A DNA stretch of 61,550 bases from Burkholderia sp. SRS-W-2-2016 (GTDB lineage: Bacteria; Pseudomonadota; Gammaproteobacteria; Burkholderiales; Burkholderiaceae), in the NCBI RefSeq assembly GCF_001931485.1, contig NZ_MSDV01000007.1:1-61550 (forward strand). The letters are read 5' to 3'. The stretch's first letter is position 1, and the number at the start of each line of letters is the position of its first letter. Positions 1 through 10,566 of the stretch are shown here, piece after piece. The position numbers and the translations under genes were made by a program. The notes beneath the pieces are model-generated. The model was not told the DNA's origin, ran no database searches, and worked only from the letters and a program-made list of their open reading frames with translations.

Positions 1-1
1 C

Positions 2-2731
2 GCGCGCACCGCCGCGACCGACACCCCCACCTCCGCCGCACCCACCCACCTGCGCCTCGCTCCCGCGCTCGCACGCGTCGAAGCCGCGCTCGCGGTGCTG
101 CGCGACGAGGAAAACCGCGCGCTCCAGAACTCGCTCGCGCGCTCGGCCAGCGACAGCGAGCGCGCACTGTTCGTGCTGATCGTCGCGATGCTGGCCGGCA
201 GCGCGCTGCTGCTGCTGACCTTCGGCGTGCGCGAGAGCAGCGCGCGCGAAAAGCTGCGCAGCGTCCGCGCGCTGGTGCGCAACGACGATCGCTTTCGCAG
301 CATGTTCGACGATCACTCGTTGCCGATGTACATCTTCGATCGCGACACGCTGCGCTTTCTGGCCGTCAACGCGGCCGCGATCCAGCAGTACGGCTACACC
401 GAAAGCGAGTTTCTGAACATGACGATCCGCGCGATCCGGCCGAGCGCCGAGATCGGGCGCCTCGAAATGCATTTGCAGCGCAGCGCCGCGCTGCGCCAGG
501 GTCACACGATGGCGGGCATCTGGCGGCATCGGCGCAAGGACGGCTCGCAGATCAGCGTCAACGTGTCGTATCACTCGCTCAGTTTCGCCGGCTGCGACGC
601 GCAGTTCGTGCTGGCCGACGACGTCACCGACCAGATCAACGCGGAAGCCGAGGCGCTGCGGTCGAGCCAGATGCTCGAAGCGGTGATCGACAACATCCCG
701 CAGCGGATCTTCTGGAAGGACCTCAATTCGCGCTATCTCGGCTGCAACATGGCGTTCGCGCGCGACGCGGGGCTCGCGTATCCGGAGCAGGTGGTCGGCA
801 AGAGCGACGCCGAGTTGCCGTGGCGCGCGTTCGCGTCGCTGCTGAACGAGCACGATCGCGAGGTTGTCAGCACCAACGTGCCGAAGATGAACTTCGAGGT
901 CGACTTCGTGATCGACGGCGAGCATCGCACCACGGTCACGAGCAAGCTGCCGTTTACCGACGGCGACGGTCAGGTGATCGGCGTGCTCGGTTCGTACACC
1001 GACATCACCGAACGCAAGCGCGCCGATCTCGCGCTGCGTCTGCAAAGCCGCGCGCTCGACGCGAGCGTCAACGCGATTCTGATCACCGCGCCGTCGCCGG
1101 CGGGCAATCTGATCGAGTACGTGAACCCGGCGTTCATGCGGATCACCGGCTACGATCCGGCCGAGGTGATCGGCCACGACTGCCGCGTATTGCAACGCGA
1201 CGACCGCGATCAGGAAGGCGTCGCGCTGATCCGCGAGGCGCTCGCGGCGAACCGCGAGGTCAGCGCGGTGGTGCGCAATTATCGTAAGGATGGCGCACTA
1301 TTCTGGAACCAGCTGTTTATCGCGCCGGTGCCGAATGCCGAAGGCGTGATCACCCATCACATCGGCGTGATCAACGACGTGACCGAGTTGATGCGCTATC
1401 AGGAACAGCTCGAATATCAGGCCAATTACGACGAACTGACCCGGCTGCCGAACCGCAATCTGCTGCGCGACCGGCTCGAACATGCGCTAGTGATCGCGCA
1501 GCGGCATCACAGCGGCGTCGCGGTCGTGTTCCTCGATCTCGACGGCTTCAAGAACGTCAACGACAGCCTTGGGCACAGCGTCGGCGACCGGCTGCTGAGC
1601 GTGGTCGCCGAACGCCTCGCGCGCTGCTCGCGCACCAGCGACACGGTCGCGCGCCACGGCGGCGACGAGTTCGTGATCGTGATGACCGACACCGTCGACG
1701 AACAGTCGCTGATCGCGTGGATGGAGCGCGTGCGCGCGGCGATCTCGGAGCCGGTGTGGCTCGACGGCACCGAGCTGTATGTGGGCTGCAGCATGGGCGC
1801 GAGTCTGTTCCCGCAGGATGGCGAGGACGCCGAAACATTGATGAAGAAGGCCGACGTCGCGATGTACCGCGCCAAGGACATGGGCCGCAACACGTTCCAG
1901 TTCTATCAGCCGGAGATGAACGCGAGCGCGGGCGCGCGCCTGAATCTCGAACGCCGGCTGCGCCGCGCGCTGCGCGACAACGAATTCCTGCTGCACTATC
2001 AGCCGCAGGTCGATATCGGCAGCGGCCAGATCGTCGGCATCGAGGCGCTGGTGCGCTGGCACGACCCGGAGGTCGGGCTGGTGCCGCCGTCGTCGTTTAT
2101 TCCGCTCGCGGAGGAAAGCGGGCTGATCGGGCCGTTGTCAGAGTGGGTGTTGCGCGAGGCGTGCCGGCAAAACAAGGCGTGGCAGCAGCAGGGGCTGCCG
2201 CCCGCGCGGGTGTCGGTGAATCTGTCGGCGCGGGTGTTCCAGCAGCGCGATATCGCCAAGCTGGTGATGCAGGTGCTCGCCGAAACCGGGCTCGAACCGA
2301 AGTATCTCGAACTCGAATTGACCGAGAGCACGATCATGCGCAACGCGGAGGAGGCGGTGTCGATGCTCAACGAGCTGCACGCGCTCGGCATCGGCCTCGC
2401 GATCGACGACTTCGGCACCGGCTATTCGAGCCTCAGCTATCTGAAGCGCTTCCCGGTCGACCGGCTGAAGATCGACCGCTCGTTCGTGTCGGACATCGGC
2501 ATCTGCGGCGACGACGAGACGATCACCTCGGCGATCATCGCGCTCGCGCATTCGCTGAAGCTGCAGGTGATCGCCGAGGGCGTGGAGACGTCGGCGCAAC
2601 TCGACTTCCTGAAAGCGCGCGCGTGCGACGAGATGCAGGGCTTTTACTTTGCGAAGCCGCTATCGACCGAGGCGATTTCCGAGCTGCTGCACGGCGGCCA
2701 GGTGCGGGAGCTGGAGCCGGAGCCGGCATAA
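2..2731 (+). CDS. PAS-GGDEF-EAL cyclic-di-GMP turnover protein (5' end outside window)
   Basis: The frame is open to the left edge, so the true N-terminus lies outside the window. Residue numbers here count from the first visible start, GTG at 95. A membrane segment (about 25-45) is followed by three PAS domains (about 66-185, 195-310 and 318-435), a GGDEF domain with intact GGDEF at 522-526, and an EAL domain with EAL at 650-652. RTSD lies five residues before GGDEF, the spacing of the product-inhibition I-site of diguanylate cyclases. The EAL hallmarks [22 protein letters not shown] and AEGVET are all present, so both synthesis and hydrolysis of c-di-GMP look possible. The missing part probably holds a first membrane helix and a periplasmic sensor; that is inference. 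The gene ends at a strong hairpin terminator. Confidence 0.93.
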   Translation, partial: ARTAATDTPTSAAPTHLRLAPALARVEAALAVLRDEENRALQNSLARSASDSERALFVLIVAMLAGSALLLLTFGVRESSAREKLRSVRALVRNDDRFRSMFDDHSLPMYIFDRDTLRFLAVNAAAIQQYGYTESEFLNMTIRAIRPSAEIGRLEMHLQRSAALRQGHTMAGIWRHRRKDGSQISVNVSYHSLSFAGCDAQFVLADDVTDQINAEAEALRSSQMLEAVIDNIPQRIFWKDLNSRYLGCNMAFARDAGLAYPEQVVGKSDAELPWRAFASLLNEHDREVVSTNVPKMNFEVDFVIDGEHRTTVTSKLPFTDGDGQVIGVLGSYTDITERKRADLALRLQSRALDASVNAILITAPSPAGNLIEYVNPAFMRITGYDPAEVIGHDCRVLQRDDRDQEGVALIREALAANREVSAVVRNYRKDGALFWNQLFIAPVPNAEGVITHHIGVINDVTELMRYQEQLEYQANYDELTRLPNRNLLRDRLEHALVIAQRHHSGVAVVFLDLDGFKNVNDSLGHSVGDRLLSVVAERLARCSRTSDTVARHGGDEFVIVMTDTVDEQSLIAWMERVRAAISEPVWLDGTELYVGCSMGASLFPQDGEDAETLMKKADVAMYRAKDMGRNTFQFYQPEMNASAGARLNLERRLRRALRDNEFLLHYQPQVDIGSGQIVGIEALVRWHDPEVGLVPPSSFIPLAEESGLIGPLSEWVLREACRQNKAWQQQGLPPARVSVNLSARVFQQRDIAKLVMQVLAETGLEPKYLELELTESTIMRNAEEAVSMLNELHALGIGLAIDDFGTGYSSLSYLKRFPVDRLKIDRSFVSDIGICGDDETITSAIIALAHSLKLQVIAEGVETSAQLDFLKARACDEMQGFYFAKPLSTEAISELLHGGQVRELEPEPA

Positions 2732-2732
2732 A

Positions 2733-2762
2733 AAAACAGGGCGCCACGCGGCGCCCTGTTTT
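2733..2762. terminator. Bidirectional intrinsic terminator
   Basis: A 13-bp perfect stem (AAAACAGGGCGCC at 2733-2745, GGCGCCCTGTTTT at 2750-2762) has a 4-nt loop ACGC. The A-run on one side and T-run on the other let it work both ways. It separates the convergent c-di-GMP gene (plus strand) and glutathione transferase gene (minus strand). Confidence 0.9.
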
Positions 2763-2787
2763 GCTTCGGTTCGGCGTCAACTGCCGC

Positions 2788-3399
2788 TTATTCCGGCGGC
2801 GTGTCCTTGAATACCGGGAGGCTTTCCGCATGCGCGGAAAACTGCTCCAGTTGCGGATGCGCGGCCTTGCTGATCATCTCCGGCAGCATCATGTGCGTGA
2901 ACTGCCACGCGACCGCAACCGCCACTTCCGCTGCGGTGAACTGCTCCTGCCGCTCGGGCAACGGCGCGGCGGCCAGCTCGCGTTCGAGTTCATCGAAAGC
3001 GGCGAACAGTTGCGCGCGAACCCGCTCGAGCCACGGTTCATGCTGTTTCTCGGCCGGCCGCAGATTGCGTTCGTAGACGATCTGCACGGCCTTTTCGTTC
3101 GCGGCGAGCGCGAGGCCGGTCAGACGCGCGGCGCGCAAGGCGGCCTCGGGCGCGGTCGGGAACAGCGGGGTGGGGCCGGTGAGCGTCGCCAGATACTGCA
3201 GGATCACCGTCGAATCCATCAGCGCGGTGCCGTTGTCGGTGAGCAGCGTCGGCGCCTTGACGACCGGGTTCAGCGCCTTGAACTGCTCGTAAGTGCGGAA
3301 CACCGAAATCGATTCGTGAGCGAATTCGAGCTTGAGCAGCTTCATGCAGATGGCGACGCGCCGCACGTACGGCGAGTCGAGCATTCCAATCAGTTTCAT
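2788..3399 (-). CDS. Glutathione S-transferase family protein
   Basis: 203 residues, the usual length of a bacterial cytosolic GST. The N-terminal thioredoxin-like domain (about 1-78) begins MKLIGMLDSPYVRRVAI, with the Ser/Tyr region where glutathione is activated, and contains KAPTLL and the ALMDSTVIL stretch matching the cis-Pro and glutathione gamma-glutamyl binding (S-T after acidic residue) positions. The rest is the helical C-terminal domain. The ATG at 3399 opens directly on the conserved domain, so this start was chosen over the longer open frame. It lies 65 bp downstream of the yciA-like gene on the same strand and may be co-transcribed. The substrate is unknown; the family conjugates or reduces electrophiles with glutathione. 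Confidence 0.88.
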   Translation of the reverse strand: MKLIGMLDSPYVRRVAICMKLLKLEFAHESISVFRTYEQFKALNPVVKAPTLLTDNGTALMDSTVILQYLATLTGPTPLFPTAPEAALRAARLTGLALAANEKAVQIVYERNLRPAEKQHEPWLERVRAQLFAAFDELERELAAAPLPERQEQFTAAEVAVAVAWQFTHMMLPEMISKAAHPQLEQFSAHAESLPVFKDTPPE

Positions 3400-3464
3400 C
3401 GCGTTCCCGTTCGAAGATCGACAGCGAGCGCCCGGACCCCGGACGCGGGGCAAATCAGACTTGC

Positions 3465-3860
3465 TCAGTCCAGCACCGGCAGCGCGCGCGGGCGGCGATC
3501 GCTGTCGGTGGCGACGTAGGTGAGGATGGCTTCGGTGACCTTGACGACTTCCTGGGTGAGGCTCATCCGCTGCGCGTAGACCTCGACCGACACCGTGACC
3601 GACGTATTGCCGGTCTTCACGATGTCCGCGTAAAAGCTCAGCAGATCGCCGACGAACACCGGCTGCTTGAACAGGAACGAGTTGACCGCGATCGTCGCGA
3701 CCCGGCCGTTCGCGCGGCGGCTCGCCGGAATCGAGCCGGCGATGTCGACCTGCGCCATGATCCAGCCGCCGAACACGTCGCCGTGGATGTTCGCATCCGA
3801 CGGCTGCGGCATCACGCGCAGCGCGCAGGGTTTGGACGGAAGTTGAAGAAGATCGCTCAT
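3465..3860 (-). CDS. yciA: YciA-type acyl-CoA thioesterase
   Basis: 131 residues forming a single hotdog-fold domain. The PSDANIHGDVFGGWIMAQVD stretch is the hallmark of the YciA/BACH acyl-CoA thioesterases, which hydrolyse acyl-CoA esters to free acid and CoA in the cytoplasm; the Asn and Asp in it are the family's active-site residues. ATG at 3860 is preferred to an in-frame start nine codons upstream because AAGGA sits 7 nt before it. It reads toward the GST gene. Confidence 0.88.
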   Translation of the reverse strand: MSDLLQLPSKPCALRVMPQPSDANIHGDVFGGWIMAQVDIAGSIPASRRANGRVATIAVNSFLFKQPVFVGDLLSFYADIVKTGNTSVTVSVEVYAQRMSLTQEVVKVTEAILTYVATDSDRRPRALPVLD

Positions 3861-4186
3861 CGGGACATCCTTGGGATTCGGGTTCACGCGGGGTGAGTGC
3901 TGCGTGGTGATTGTTGTAGTGGCCGGACCGGCGCGGCCGTATCAGTGTCGCGTGTCGCGCGAGGCGCGCTGGCGGCACGCGATGACCAGTCCACGAAAAG
4001 CGCCGCCAGCCGGCTTCTGCGACAATACCGGGATCAGGAATTGTACGGGAAAGCGCCCAGTGAAGCGCGCCTCCCGCGTGGCGCGGCGGCCTTTGGGCCG
4101 GGCGTTTCGCGCGGGTCGCCGAGGCCCTTCGAGCCACCCCGCGCCGCTGCGAACTCCGGCAATTCCACACTCTCCCCCGAAGATCC
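3861..4186. other. Divergent intergenic region, yciA / ABC exporter
   Basis: 326 bases between oppositely oriented genes. It must hold the starts of both transcripts, but no promoter close to consensus can be picked out, and there is no believable coding frame or RNA structure. Confidence 0.5.
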
Positions 4187-6097
4187 ATGCGCCGCGCCCT
4201 GCCGTCCGAACCCTCGCCGATTTCCACCCAGCCCCGTAACGACTGGCAGACCATTCTGTCGCTGCTGCCGTATCTCGCCACCTATAAATGGCGCGTCGGC
4301 TTCGCGCTCAGTTGCCTGATCGGCGCGAAGGTCGCCAATCTCGGCGTGCCGATCGTGATGAAGCGGATCGTCGACAGCCTCGCGTCGGTCCAGCATCTGA
4401 CCGCGCTCGGCCGCGCGCAGGACGCGCCCGGCATCGTGCTGCTCGGCGGGATCGGTCTGCTGGTGGTCGCGTATGCGGTGGTGCGGCTGTCCACGTCGTT
4501 TTTCACCGAACTGCGCGAGATCCTGTTTTCGAAGGTGACCGAAAGCGCGGTGCGCCAACTGGCGCTGAAAGTGTTCCGTCATCTGCACGGGCTGTCGTTG
4601 CGCTTTCATCTGGAGCGGCAGACGGGCGGGATGTCGCGCGATATCGAACGCGGCACGCGCGGCATTACCCAGCTGATTTCGTATTCGCTGTACAGCATCC
4701 TGCCGACGCTGGTCGAAGTCGGCCTCGTGCTGGGCTTTTTCGTCGTCAAATACGAGGCCTATTACGCGATCGTCACGTTCGCCGCGCTCGCGGTGTACAT
4801 CGTGTTCACGGTGAAGGTCACCGAATGGCGCACGCATTTCCGTCGCACGATGAACGAACTCGATTCGAAGGCGAACTCGCGCGCGATCGATTCGCTGCTG
4901 AACTACGAGACCGTCAAGTACTTCGGCAACGAGGAGTGGGAGGCGAGCCGCTATGACGAGAACCTGAAGCGCTATCGCACCGCGGCGATCAAGTCGCAGC
5001 GCTCGCTGTCGGCGCTGAACTTCGGCCAGCAGGCGATTATCGGCACTGGTCTGGTGTTCATTCTGTGGCGCGCGACCCAGGGCGTGATGGCCGGGCGCCT
5101 GACGCTCGGCGATCTGGTGCTGATCAACACGTTCATGCTGCAGCTCTATATTCCGCTGAATTTTCTCGGCGTCGTGTATCGCGAGCTGAAGCAGAGCCTG
5201 ACCGACATGGACCGGATGTTCTCGCTGCTCGGCGCGCCGCAGGAAGTGCCCGACGCACCCGATGCGCAAGCGTTGCAGGTGAGCGGCGCGCAGGTGCGCT
5301 TCGAGCACGTGAGCTTCGGCTATGAACCGACGCGGCAGATTCTGCACGACGTCAGCTTCACGATCGCAGCCGGCACGACGACCGCGGTGGTCGGCCATAG
5401 CGGCTCGGGCAAGTCGACGCTCGCGCGGCTCCTGTTCCGCTTCTACGATCTGCAGCGCGCGGACGGCGGCGCGATCCGGATCGACGGGCAGGATATTCGC
5501 GACGTCACGCAGGATTCGCTGCGCGCGTCGATCGGCATCGTGCCGCAGGACACCGTGCTGTTCAACGATTCGATCTACTACAACATCGCGTACGGCCGGC
5601 CGTCGGCGAGCCGCGACGAGGTAATCGCCGCCGCGCGCGCCGCGCATATTCACGAGTTCATCGAAAGCTTGCCGAAAGGCTATGACACGCCGGTCGGCGA
5701 GCGGGGGCTGAAGCTGTCGGGCGGGGAAAAGCAGCGGGTCGCGATTGCGCGGACCATCCTGAAGAATCCGCCGATCCTGCTGTTCGACGAAGCGACCTCC
5801 GCGCTCGATTCGCGCTCCGAGCGCGCGATCCAGCACGAACTGGACGTGATCGCGCGCGAACGCACGACGCTGATCATCGCGCACCGGCTATCGACGGTCG
5901 TGCACGCGCAGCAGATCATCGTGATGGACAAGGGGCGGATCGTCGAGCGCGGCACGCATGCGGAATTGCTGCGCGCGAATGGACTGTTCGCGCAGATGTG
6001 GGCGTTGCAGCAGCGCGCGGCGCAGGCGCCGGCGGTGCCGCCGGATGCGCCGGAGGCGGTGAGCGGCGAAGTCGGCGCGGATACCGGCGCGCGGTGA
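4187..6097 (+). CDS. Atm1-type (ABCB) ABC exporter, fused permease and ATPase
   Basis: 636 residues with one six-helix transmembrane domain (about 35-340) and one nucleotide-binding domain (about 370-605). Walker A GHSGSGKST is at 403-411, followed by the signature LSGGEKQR, Walker B ILLFDEATSALD and the switch IIAHRLST, all intact. The half-transporter would act as a homodimer. The early sequence (SLLPYLATYKWRV) and overall pattern match the Atm1/HMT1 group, whose bacterial members export glutathione-complexed metals or sulfur compounds. The substrate here is inferred from family only. The C-terminal tail after residue about 605 is Ala/Pro-rich and variable. It stands alone, divergent from yciA and convergent with murU. 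Confidence 0.92.
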   Translation: MRRALPSEPSPISTQPRNDWQTILSLLPYLATYKWRVGFALSCLIGAKVANLGVPIVMKRIVDSLASVQHLTALGRAQDAPGIVLLGGIGLLVVAYAVVRLSTSFFTELREILFSKVTESAVRQLALKVFRHLHGLSLRFHLERQTGGMSRDIERGTRGITQLISYSLYSILPTLVEVGLVLGFFVVKYEAYYAIVTFAALAVYIVFTVKVTEWRTHFRRTMNELDSKANSRAIDSLLNYETVKYFGNEEWEASRYDENLKRYRTAAIKSQRSLSALNFGQQAIIGTGLVFILWRATQGVMAGRLTLGDLVLINTFMLQLYIPLNFLGVVYRELKQSLTDMDRMFSLLGAPQEVPDAPDAQALQVSGAQVRFEHVSFGYEPTRQILHDVSFTIAAGTTTAVVGHSGSGKSTLARLLFRFYDLQRADGGAIRIDGQDIRDVTQDSLRASIGIVPQDTVLFNDSIYYNIAYGRPSASRDEVIAAARAAHIHEFIESLPKGYDTPVGERGLKLSGGEKQRVAIARTILKNPPILLFDEATSALDSRSERAIQHELDVIARERTTLIIAHRLSTVVHAQQIIVMDKGRIVERGTHAELLRANGLFAQMWALQQRAAQAPAVPPDAPEAVSGEVGADTGAR

Positions 6098-6118
6098 GCT
6101 GGGCGGCCGCGCCCGTGG

Positions 6119-6826
6119 TCAACGCGCGCGCAGCACCCGATCCAGCGCCTCCAACTGCGCCTGAGTTCCGACGTTCTCCCACAAGCCTTCGTAAAGCTCG
6201 CCGCTCGCGAGCCCACGCGCGATCGTCTCGCGGTAGTACGGGCTCAGCGCGCGCCGCGTGCCGCGCGGCAGATCGCGGAACATCCGCGTGTCATAGAGCC
6301 CGAAACTCGCGAACGTGAAACGCGGCTGCGTATCGAGCGACAGCACGCCGTCAACGAGACCGAAATCGCCGTTCGGGTGAAACGCCGGATTCGGCACCAT
6401 CACCAGATGCATGCCCGGCTCGGGCAACGCCTGCAAACGGTCGGCATGCGCGTGCAGCGTCGCGTAATCGAACTCGGTGTAGACATCGCCGGCGACCGCG
6501 ACGAACAGCTGATCCGCGCCGCCGTCGGTCAACAGCGGCAACGCCTGTGCGATCCCGCCGGCGGTTTCCAGCGCGTCGTGCTCGGCCGAATAGCGCAACT
6601 CGACGCCCCAGCGCGAACCGTTGCCGAGCGCCGCTTCGAACTGCTCACCGAGCCACGCATGATTGATCACGATGCTCGTGATCCCGGCCCGCGCGAGCCG
6701 TTCGATCTGCCACACGATCAGCGGCTGGCCGCCGACTTCGAGCAACGGCTTCGGGCAAGCGTCGGTCAGCGGACGCATGCGCTCGCCGCGCCCGGCGGCG
6801 AAAATCATCGCTTTCTTGATAGACAT
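6119..6826 (-). CDS. murU: N-acetylmuramate alpha-1-phosphate uridylyltransferase MurU
   Basis: 235 residues of the nucleotidyltransferase GT-A fold. The N-terminus carries the pyrophosphorylase signature FAAGRGERMRPLT followed by PKPLLEVGG. MurU makes UDP-MurNAc from MurNAc-1-phosphate in the cell-wall recycling route that bypasses de novo, fosfomycin-sensitive synthesis. Assignment to MurU rather than a mannose- or glucose-1-phosphate enzyme rests on the adjacent amgK, which makes the substrate. The start at 6826 is 9 bp after the amgK stop, so the two form an operon. Confidence 0.92.
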   Translation of the reverse strand: MSIKKAMIFAAGRGERMRPLTDACPKPLLEVGGQPLIVWQIERLARAGITSIVINHAWLGEQFEAALGNGSRWGVELRYSAEHDALETAGGIAQALPLLTDGGADQLFVAVAGDVYTEFDYATLHAHADRLQALPEPGMHLVMVPNPAFHPNGDFGLVDGVLSLDTQPRFTFASFGLYDTRMFRDLPRGTRRALSPYYRETIARGLASGELYEGLWENVGTQAQLEALDRVLRAR

Positions 6827-6835
6827 CGTGCTCGC

Positions 6836-7903
6836 TCAGAACGTGTAGCCGACTTCCTGCGCGCGGCCTTCGAGGTCGTCGAGCAGTTTCGCGAAGCCGC
6901 GCAGCGGCGCATAACGCTCCGCCACCTTGCGCGCATAGCCGATGAAGCGCGGCAGGTCGTTCATGTAATGCGCCTTGCCGTCGCGGTAGTTGATCCGGCA
7001 GAAGAGGCCCAGCACCTTGATATGGCGCTGCAGCCCCATCCATTCGAGCTGGCGGTAGAACTCGCCGAAGTCCGGGTCGACCGGCAGGCCGGCTTTTTTG
7101 GCCCGCTCCCAGTAGTACACGAAGCAGTCGAGCTCGAACTCCTCGTCCCAGCCGAGGAACGCGTCGCGCAGCAGCGACACCACGTCGTACGTGATCGGCC
7201 CGTACACCGCGTCCTGGAAGTCGAGCACGCCGGGGTTCGGTTCGGCGATCATCAGATTGCGGGGCATGAAATCGCGCAGCATGAAGCTTTGCGGCTGCGC
7301 GCGCGCGCTCGCGACCAGCAGCGCGAACGTGCGATCGAGCAGCGCGCGAGTATCTTCGTCGACCTCGCGGCCCAGATGGCGGCCGATGAACCACTCGGGC
7401 ATCAGTTCCATTTCGCGGCGCAGGAACGCTTCGTCGAACGGCGGCAGCACGTCTTCGCGCGAACTCAGTTGCCAGCGGATCAGCGCGTCGAGCGCGTCGC
7501 GCATCAGCGTGCGCGCGCGGCGGGTGTCGCCGGCGGCCTGCGCGTCGGTCAGCGCGCCGAGGTACGACGCGGTGCCCAGATCGGTGACGAGCATGAAGCC
7601 GGCGTCGAAATCGACTTCCAGCACGCGCGGCACATGCACGCCGGCGGCTGCGAGCAGTTCGGCGATCTGCGCGAATTCGCGGCATTTTTCCGGCGGCGGC
7701 GCGTCGACCGCGATCAGCGTGGCCGCGCCGTTGCCTTGCGGCGCCTTACCGGCGAGCCGGAAATAGCGGCGGAAACTGGCGTCGGAAGAGGCGGCGACGA
7801 GGGTGTCGAGCTCGAGCGCATGATGCGCCGCGTGGCCTTGCAGCCAGGCTTTGAGCAGGGAGAGACGGGTGTCTTGAGGGTCTTGGGTGGCGGGCAGCGT
7901 CAT
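6836..7903 (-). CDS. amgK: N-acetylmuramate/N-acetylglucosamine kinase AmgK
   Basis: 355 residues of the aminoglycoside-phosphotransferase/choline-kinase fold. Visible elements are the nucleotide-binding ASSDASFRRYFRL region near the N-terminus, the catalytic loop MLRDFMPRNLMI and the metal-binding VLDFQDAVYGP stretch. AmgK phosphorylates MurNAc and GlcNAc at the anomeric carbon, and MurU then activates the product to UDP-MurNAc. ATG at 7903 is chosen; a TTG five codons upstream (7918) keeps the frame but has no better ribosome-binding site. It is transcribed divergently from lptD. Confidence 0.92.
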   Translation of the reverse strand: MTLPATQDPQDTRLSLLKAWLQGHAAHHALELDTLVAASSDASFRRYFRLAGKAPQGNGAATLIAVDAPPPEKCREFAQIAELLAAAGVHVPRVLEVDFDAGFMLVTDLGTASYLGALTDAQAAGDTRRARTLMRDALDALIRWQLSSREDVLPPFDEAFLRREMELMPEWFIGRHLGREVDEDTRALLDRTFALLVASARAQPQSFMLRDFMPRNLMIAEPNPGVLDFQDAVYGPITYDVVSLLRDAFLGWDEEFELDCFVYYWERAKKAGLPVDPDFGEFYRQLEWMGLQRHIKVLGLFCRINYRDGKAHYMNDLPRFIGYARKVAERYAPLRGFAKLLDDLEGRAQEVGYTF

Positions 7904-7942
7904 GAAAACCGGCGGCAAATTCTTGGGGGCAACGTCTTGCCA

Positions 7943-7948
7943 TATAAT
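7943..7948 (+). promoter_or_regulatory. Candidate -10 element (TATAAT) for lptD
   Basis: A perfect TATAAT lies in the 225-bp divergent amgK-lptD gap. No good -35 hexamer is seen at 17-18 bp. On the opposite strand the overlapping TATTAT could serve amgK, so the two promoters may overlap. It is weak evidence on its own, but it is the only near-consensus box in the gap. Confidence 0.45.
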
Positions 7949-8128
7949 ACCCCACGACTTTTTTGACGCGACTCACACGCCAGCTTTTGCGTGTTGCGTT
8001 TTACCGCCCGCCTTAGCATCGGCAAATAGTGAATCCAGATGTGCAGCCGACTCTCGCGGTCGCGGTGCGCAGGCGGTGGATCGTGACGACGGCAAGGCTG
8101 GCTCACGGGTCGATTCGCCAAACGATAC

Positions 8129-10501
8129 ATGCCGCCCAGACAGCTTTCCAATTCCACTCCCTCCTGTGCAGTAGTGCCGCGCAAACGGCGGCTCGTCGCG
8201 GCGCTCGTTGCCGTTCCGGGTCTGATGCCCGCGCTTGCGCACGCCCAGTTGGCGGGGGAAGCTGCGCAGCCTCAACCGATCGATCCGCCGTGGGGCATGC
8301 AGATGGCCCCGCAGCTCGAAGAGCATCCGCTGCAAAGCGGTCAGCGGCCCGCCACCTTCGTGCTCGGCGAGCACGCGGCCGGCACGATCGACCAGGATCT
8401 CGCGGTCAAGGGCGCGGCCGAGGTGCGTCACGGCACGGCCGTGATCAAGTCCGACGCGCTGCACTATGACCAGGACACGGACATGGCCGACGCGTACGGC
8501 AATGTCCACGTGACCAATACCGGCAATACCTTCATCGGTCCCGAAGCGCACCTGCGCGTCGATTCGACCGAAGGGTTCATGACCGCGCCGAAGTACCACT
8601 TCAACGTGACGGGCGGCTCCGGCAGCGCGGAGCGGGTCGACCTGCTCGACGCCGAGCGCTCGGTGTTCACGAGGGGCACTTATACGGCGTGCGCGTGCAC
8701 GGACAATCCGGCCTGGTACATCAAGGGCAGCGAGTTCGATTTCGACACCGGCGCGGACGAAGGCGTCGCCTACAACAGCGTGCTGTTCTTCCAGGGCGTG
8801 CCGGTGTTCGCGTCGCCGTGGCTGTCGTTCCCGCTGTCGGGCGACCGGCGCAGCGGGCTGCTGCCGCCCACGTTTTCGCTGAGCTCGACCAATGGCTTCG
8901 AGCTGTCGGTACCGTATTACTTCAACATCGCGCCGAACCGCGACCTGACGCTCACGCCGCGGCTGATCTCGAAGCGCGGCGTGCAGTTGCAGGCCGCGTT
9001 CCGCTATCTGTCGCCGACGTACTCCGGCTCGATCACCGGCGAGTTCCTGCCCGACGACCGGCTGACGAAGACCAACCGTTACGCGCTGTACATCCAGCAC
9101 AACCAGAACTTCGGTAACGGCTTCGGCGGCTACATCTACTACAACAAGGTTTCGGATAACACTTATCCGGAAGATCTGTCGTCGTCGGTCAACCAGTTCA
9201 TGAACGGCACCCAGCTCCTGTATCAACAGGAAGCCGGGTTGACGTATAACAACGGCCCGTGGTCGGTGCTCGCGCGCGAGCAGCACTGGCAGACGCTGGA
9301 GCCGTCGATCGCGCCGTACGGCCGCGAGCCGCAGTTGAACGTGAAGTACGCGAAGTACAACGTCGGCGGTTTCGACTTCGGCGCCGAGGCCGACTACACG
9401 CGGTTCCGCATCACCACCGCGGACATGAGCGAAGGCCAGCGGGTGATGTTCAACCCGTACCTGTCGTATTCGGTGGTCGGGCCGGGCTACTTCGTCACGC
9501 CGAAGGTGCAATGGCACTTCGCGTCATACGACCTGAACAACATCGGCACTGACCTCGCGGGCGTGCCGAATCCGCAGAAGAACTTCACCGAGTCGATTCC
9601 GACCTTCACGTTCGACACCGGGTTGATCTTCGAGCGCTCGGTGCGGGTGTTCGGCGCGGACTATATCCAGACGCTGGAGCCGCGCCTGTACTACGTGTAC
9701 ACGCCGTACCGCAATCAGGACAACGCGCCGCTGTTCGACACCGCCGAGTCCGACTTCGGTCTGGCGGAAATCTTCACGCCGAACACCTTCGTCGGTAACG
9801 ACCGGATCGCCGATGCGAACCGTCTGACCGCCGGCCTGACCACCCGCTTCATCAACCCGGCGACGGGCGACGAACGCGCGCGCTTCGTGATCGCGCAGCA
9901 GTACTATTTCCGCGATCAGCGCGTCACGCTGCAGCCGAGTCAGACCAGCACCCAGGCGACCCATTCGGACCTGATCGTCGGCGCGTCCGTCAAGCTGGGC
10001 GCCGGTTTCGCGTCGGAAACGGCGTTCCAATATAATGCCGACAACAACCAGCTCGTGAAAACGAGCGTCGGTTTCGGCTTCAGCCCCGCGACCGGCAAGG
10101 TGCTCAACGTCGGCTATCGCTACACCCGCGCGAACACCACGCTGGACAACCAGCCGATCAATCAGATCGTGATCTCGGGGCAATGGCCGCTGACGCACCG
10201 GGTGTTCGGGGTCGGGCGCTTCAATTACGACCTCGGCGGTCACCGGATCGTCGACGGTCTGGTCGGGCTGCAATACGACGCGGACTGCTGGACCCTCGGC
10301 GCCGGTCTGCAACGCTATGCGAACGGCCTGAACACGTCGGGACAGAATCAGTCGAGTACGCGATTTCTCGCGCAGTTGACGTTCAAGGGCCTGTCGAGCG
10401 TCGACAACGGACTGATAACCGCGTTCCGCAGCAGTGTGGCCGGTTATACGCCGCTGCCGCCGCCGCCACCGCCGGAGTCGCGGTTCACCAATTACGAATG
10501 A
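8129..10501 (+). CDS. lptD: LPS-assembly outer-membrane protein LptD
   Basis: 790 residues. A signal peptide (charged PRKRR, hydrophobic core, AHA cleavage near residue 39) is followed by an OstA/LptA-like jellyroll (about 80-230) and a large C-terminal beta-barrel (LptD domain, about 270-780). LptD with LptE inserts lipopolysaccharide into the outer leaflet. The mature protein has only three cysteines: 188 and 190 in an A-C-A-C motif, and a single one at 720 where E. coli has an adjacent pair. At most one interdomain disulfide can form. It is first in the conserved order lptD-surA-pdxA-rsmA. Confidence 0.95.
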   Translation: MPPRQLSNSTPSCAVVPRKRRLVAALVAVPGLMPALAHAQLAGEAAQPQPIDPPWGMQMAPQLEEHPLQSGQRPATFVLGEHAAGTIDQDLAVKGAAEVRHGTAVIKSDALHYDQDTDMADAYGNVHVTNTGNTFIGPEAHLRVDSTEGFMTAPKYHFNVTGGSGSAERVDLLDAERSVFTRGTYTACACTDNPAWYIKGSEFDFDTGADEGVAYNSVLFFQGVPVFASPWLSFPLSGDRRSGLLPPTFSLSSTNGFELSVPYYFNIAPNRDLTLTPRLISKRGVQLQAAFRYLSPTYSGSITGEFLPDDRLTKTNRYALYIQHNQNFGNGFGGYIYYNKVSDNTYPEDLSSSVNQFMNGTQLLYQQEAGLTYNNGPWSVLAREQHWQTLEPSIAPYGREPQLNVKYAKYNVGGFDFGAEADYTRFRITTADMSEGQRVMFNPYLSYSVVGPGYFVTPKVQWHFASYDLNNIGTDLAGVPNPQKNFTESIPTFTFDTGLIFERSVRVFGADYIQTLEPRLYYVYTPYRNQDNAPLFDTAESDFGLAEIFTPNTFVGNDRIADANRLTAGLTTRFINPATGDERARFVIAQQYYFRDQRVTLQPSQTSTQATHSDLIVGASVKLGAGFASETAFQYNADNNQLVKTSVGFGFSPATGKVLNVGYRYTRANTTLDNQPINQIVISGQWPLTHRVFGVGRFNYDLGGHRIVDGLVGLQYDADCWTLGAGLQRYANGLNTSGQNQSSTRFLAQLTFKGLSSVDNGLITAFRSSVAGYTPLPPPPPPESRFTNYE

Positions 10502-10566
10502 CGTTCGCGCGGTCATTCATGGCATGCGAAAAGACGGGCGAAGCGCCCGACATCATTGGAGTATCT

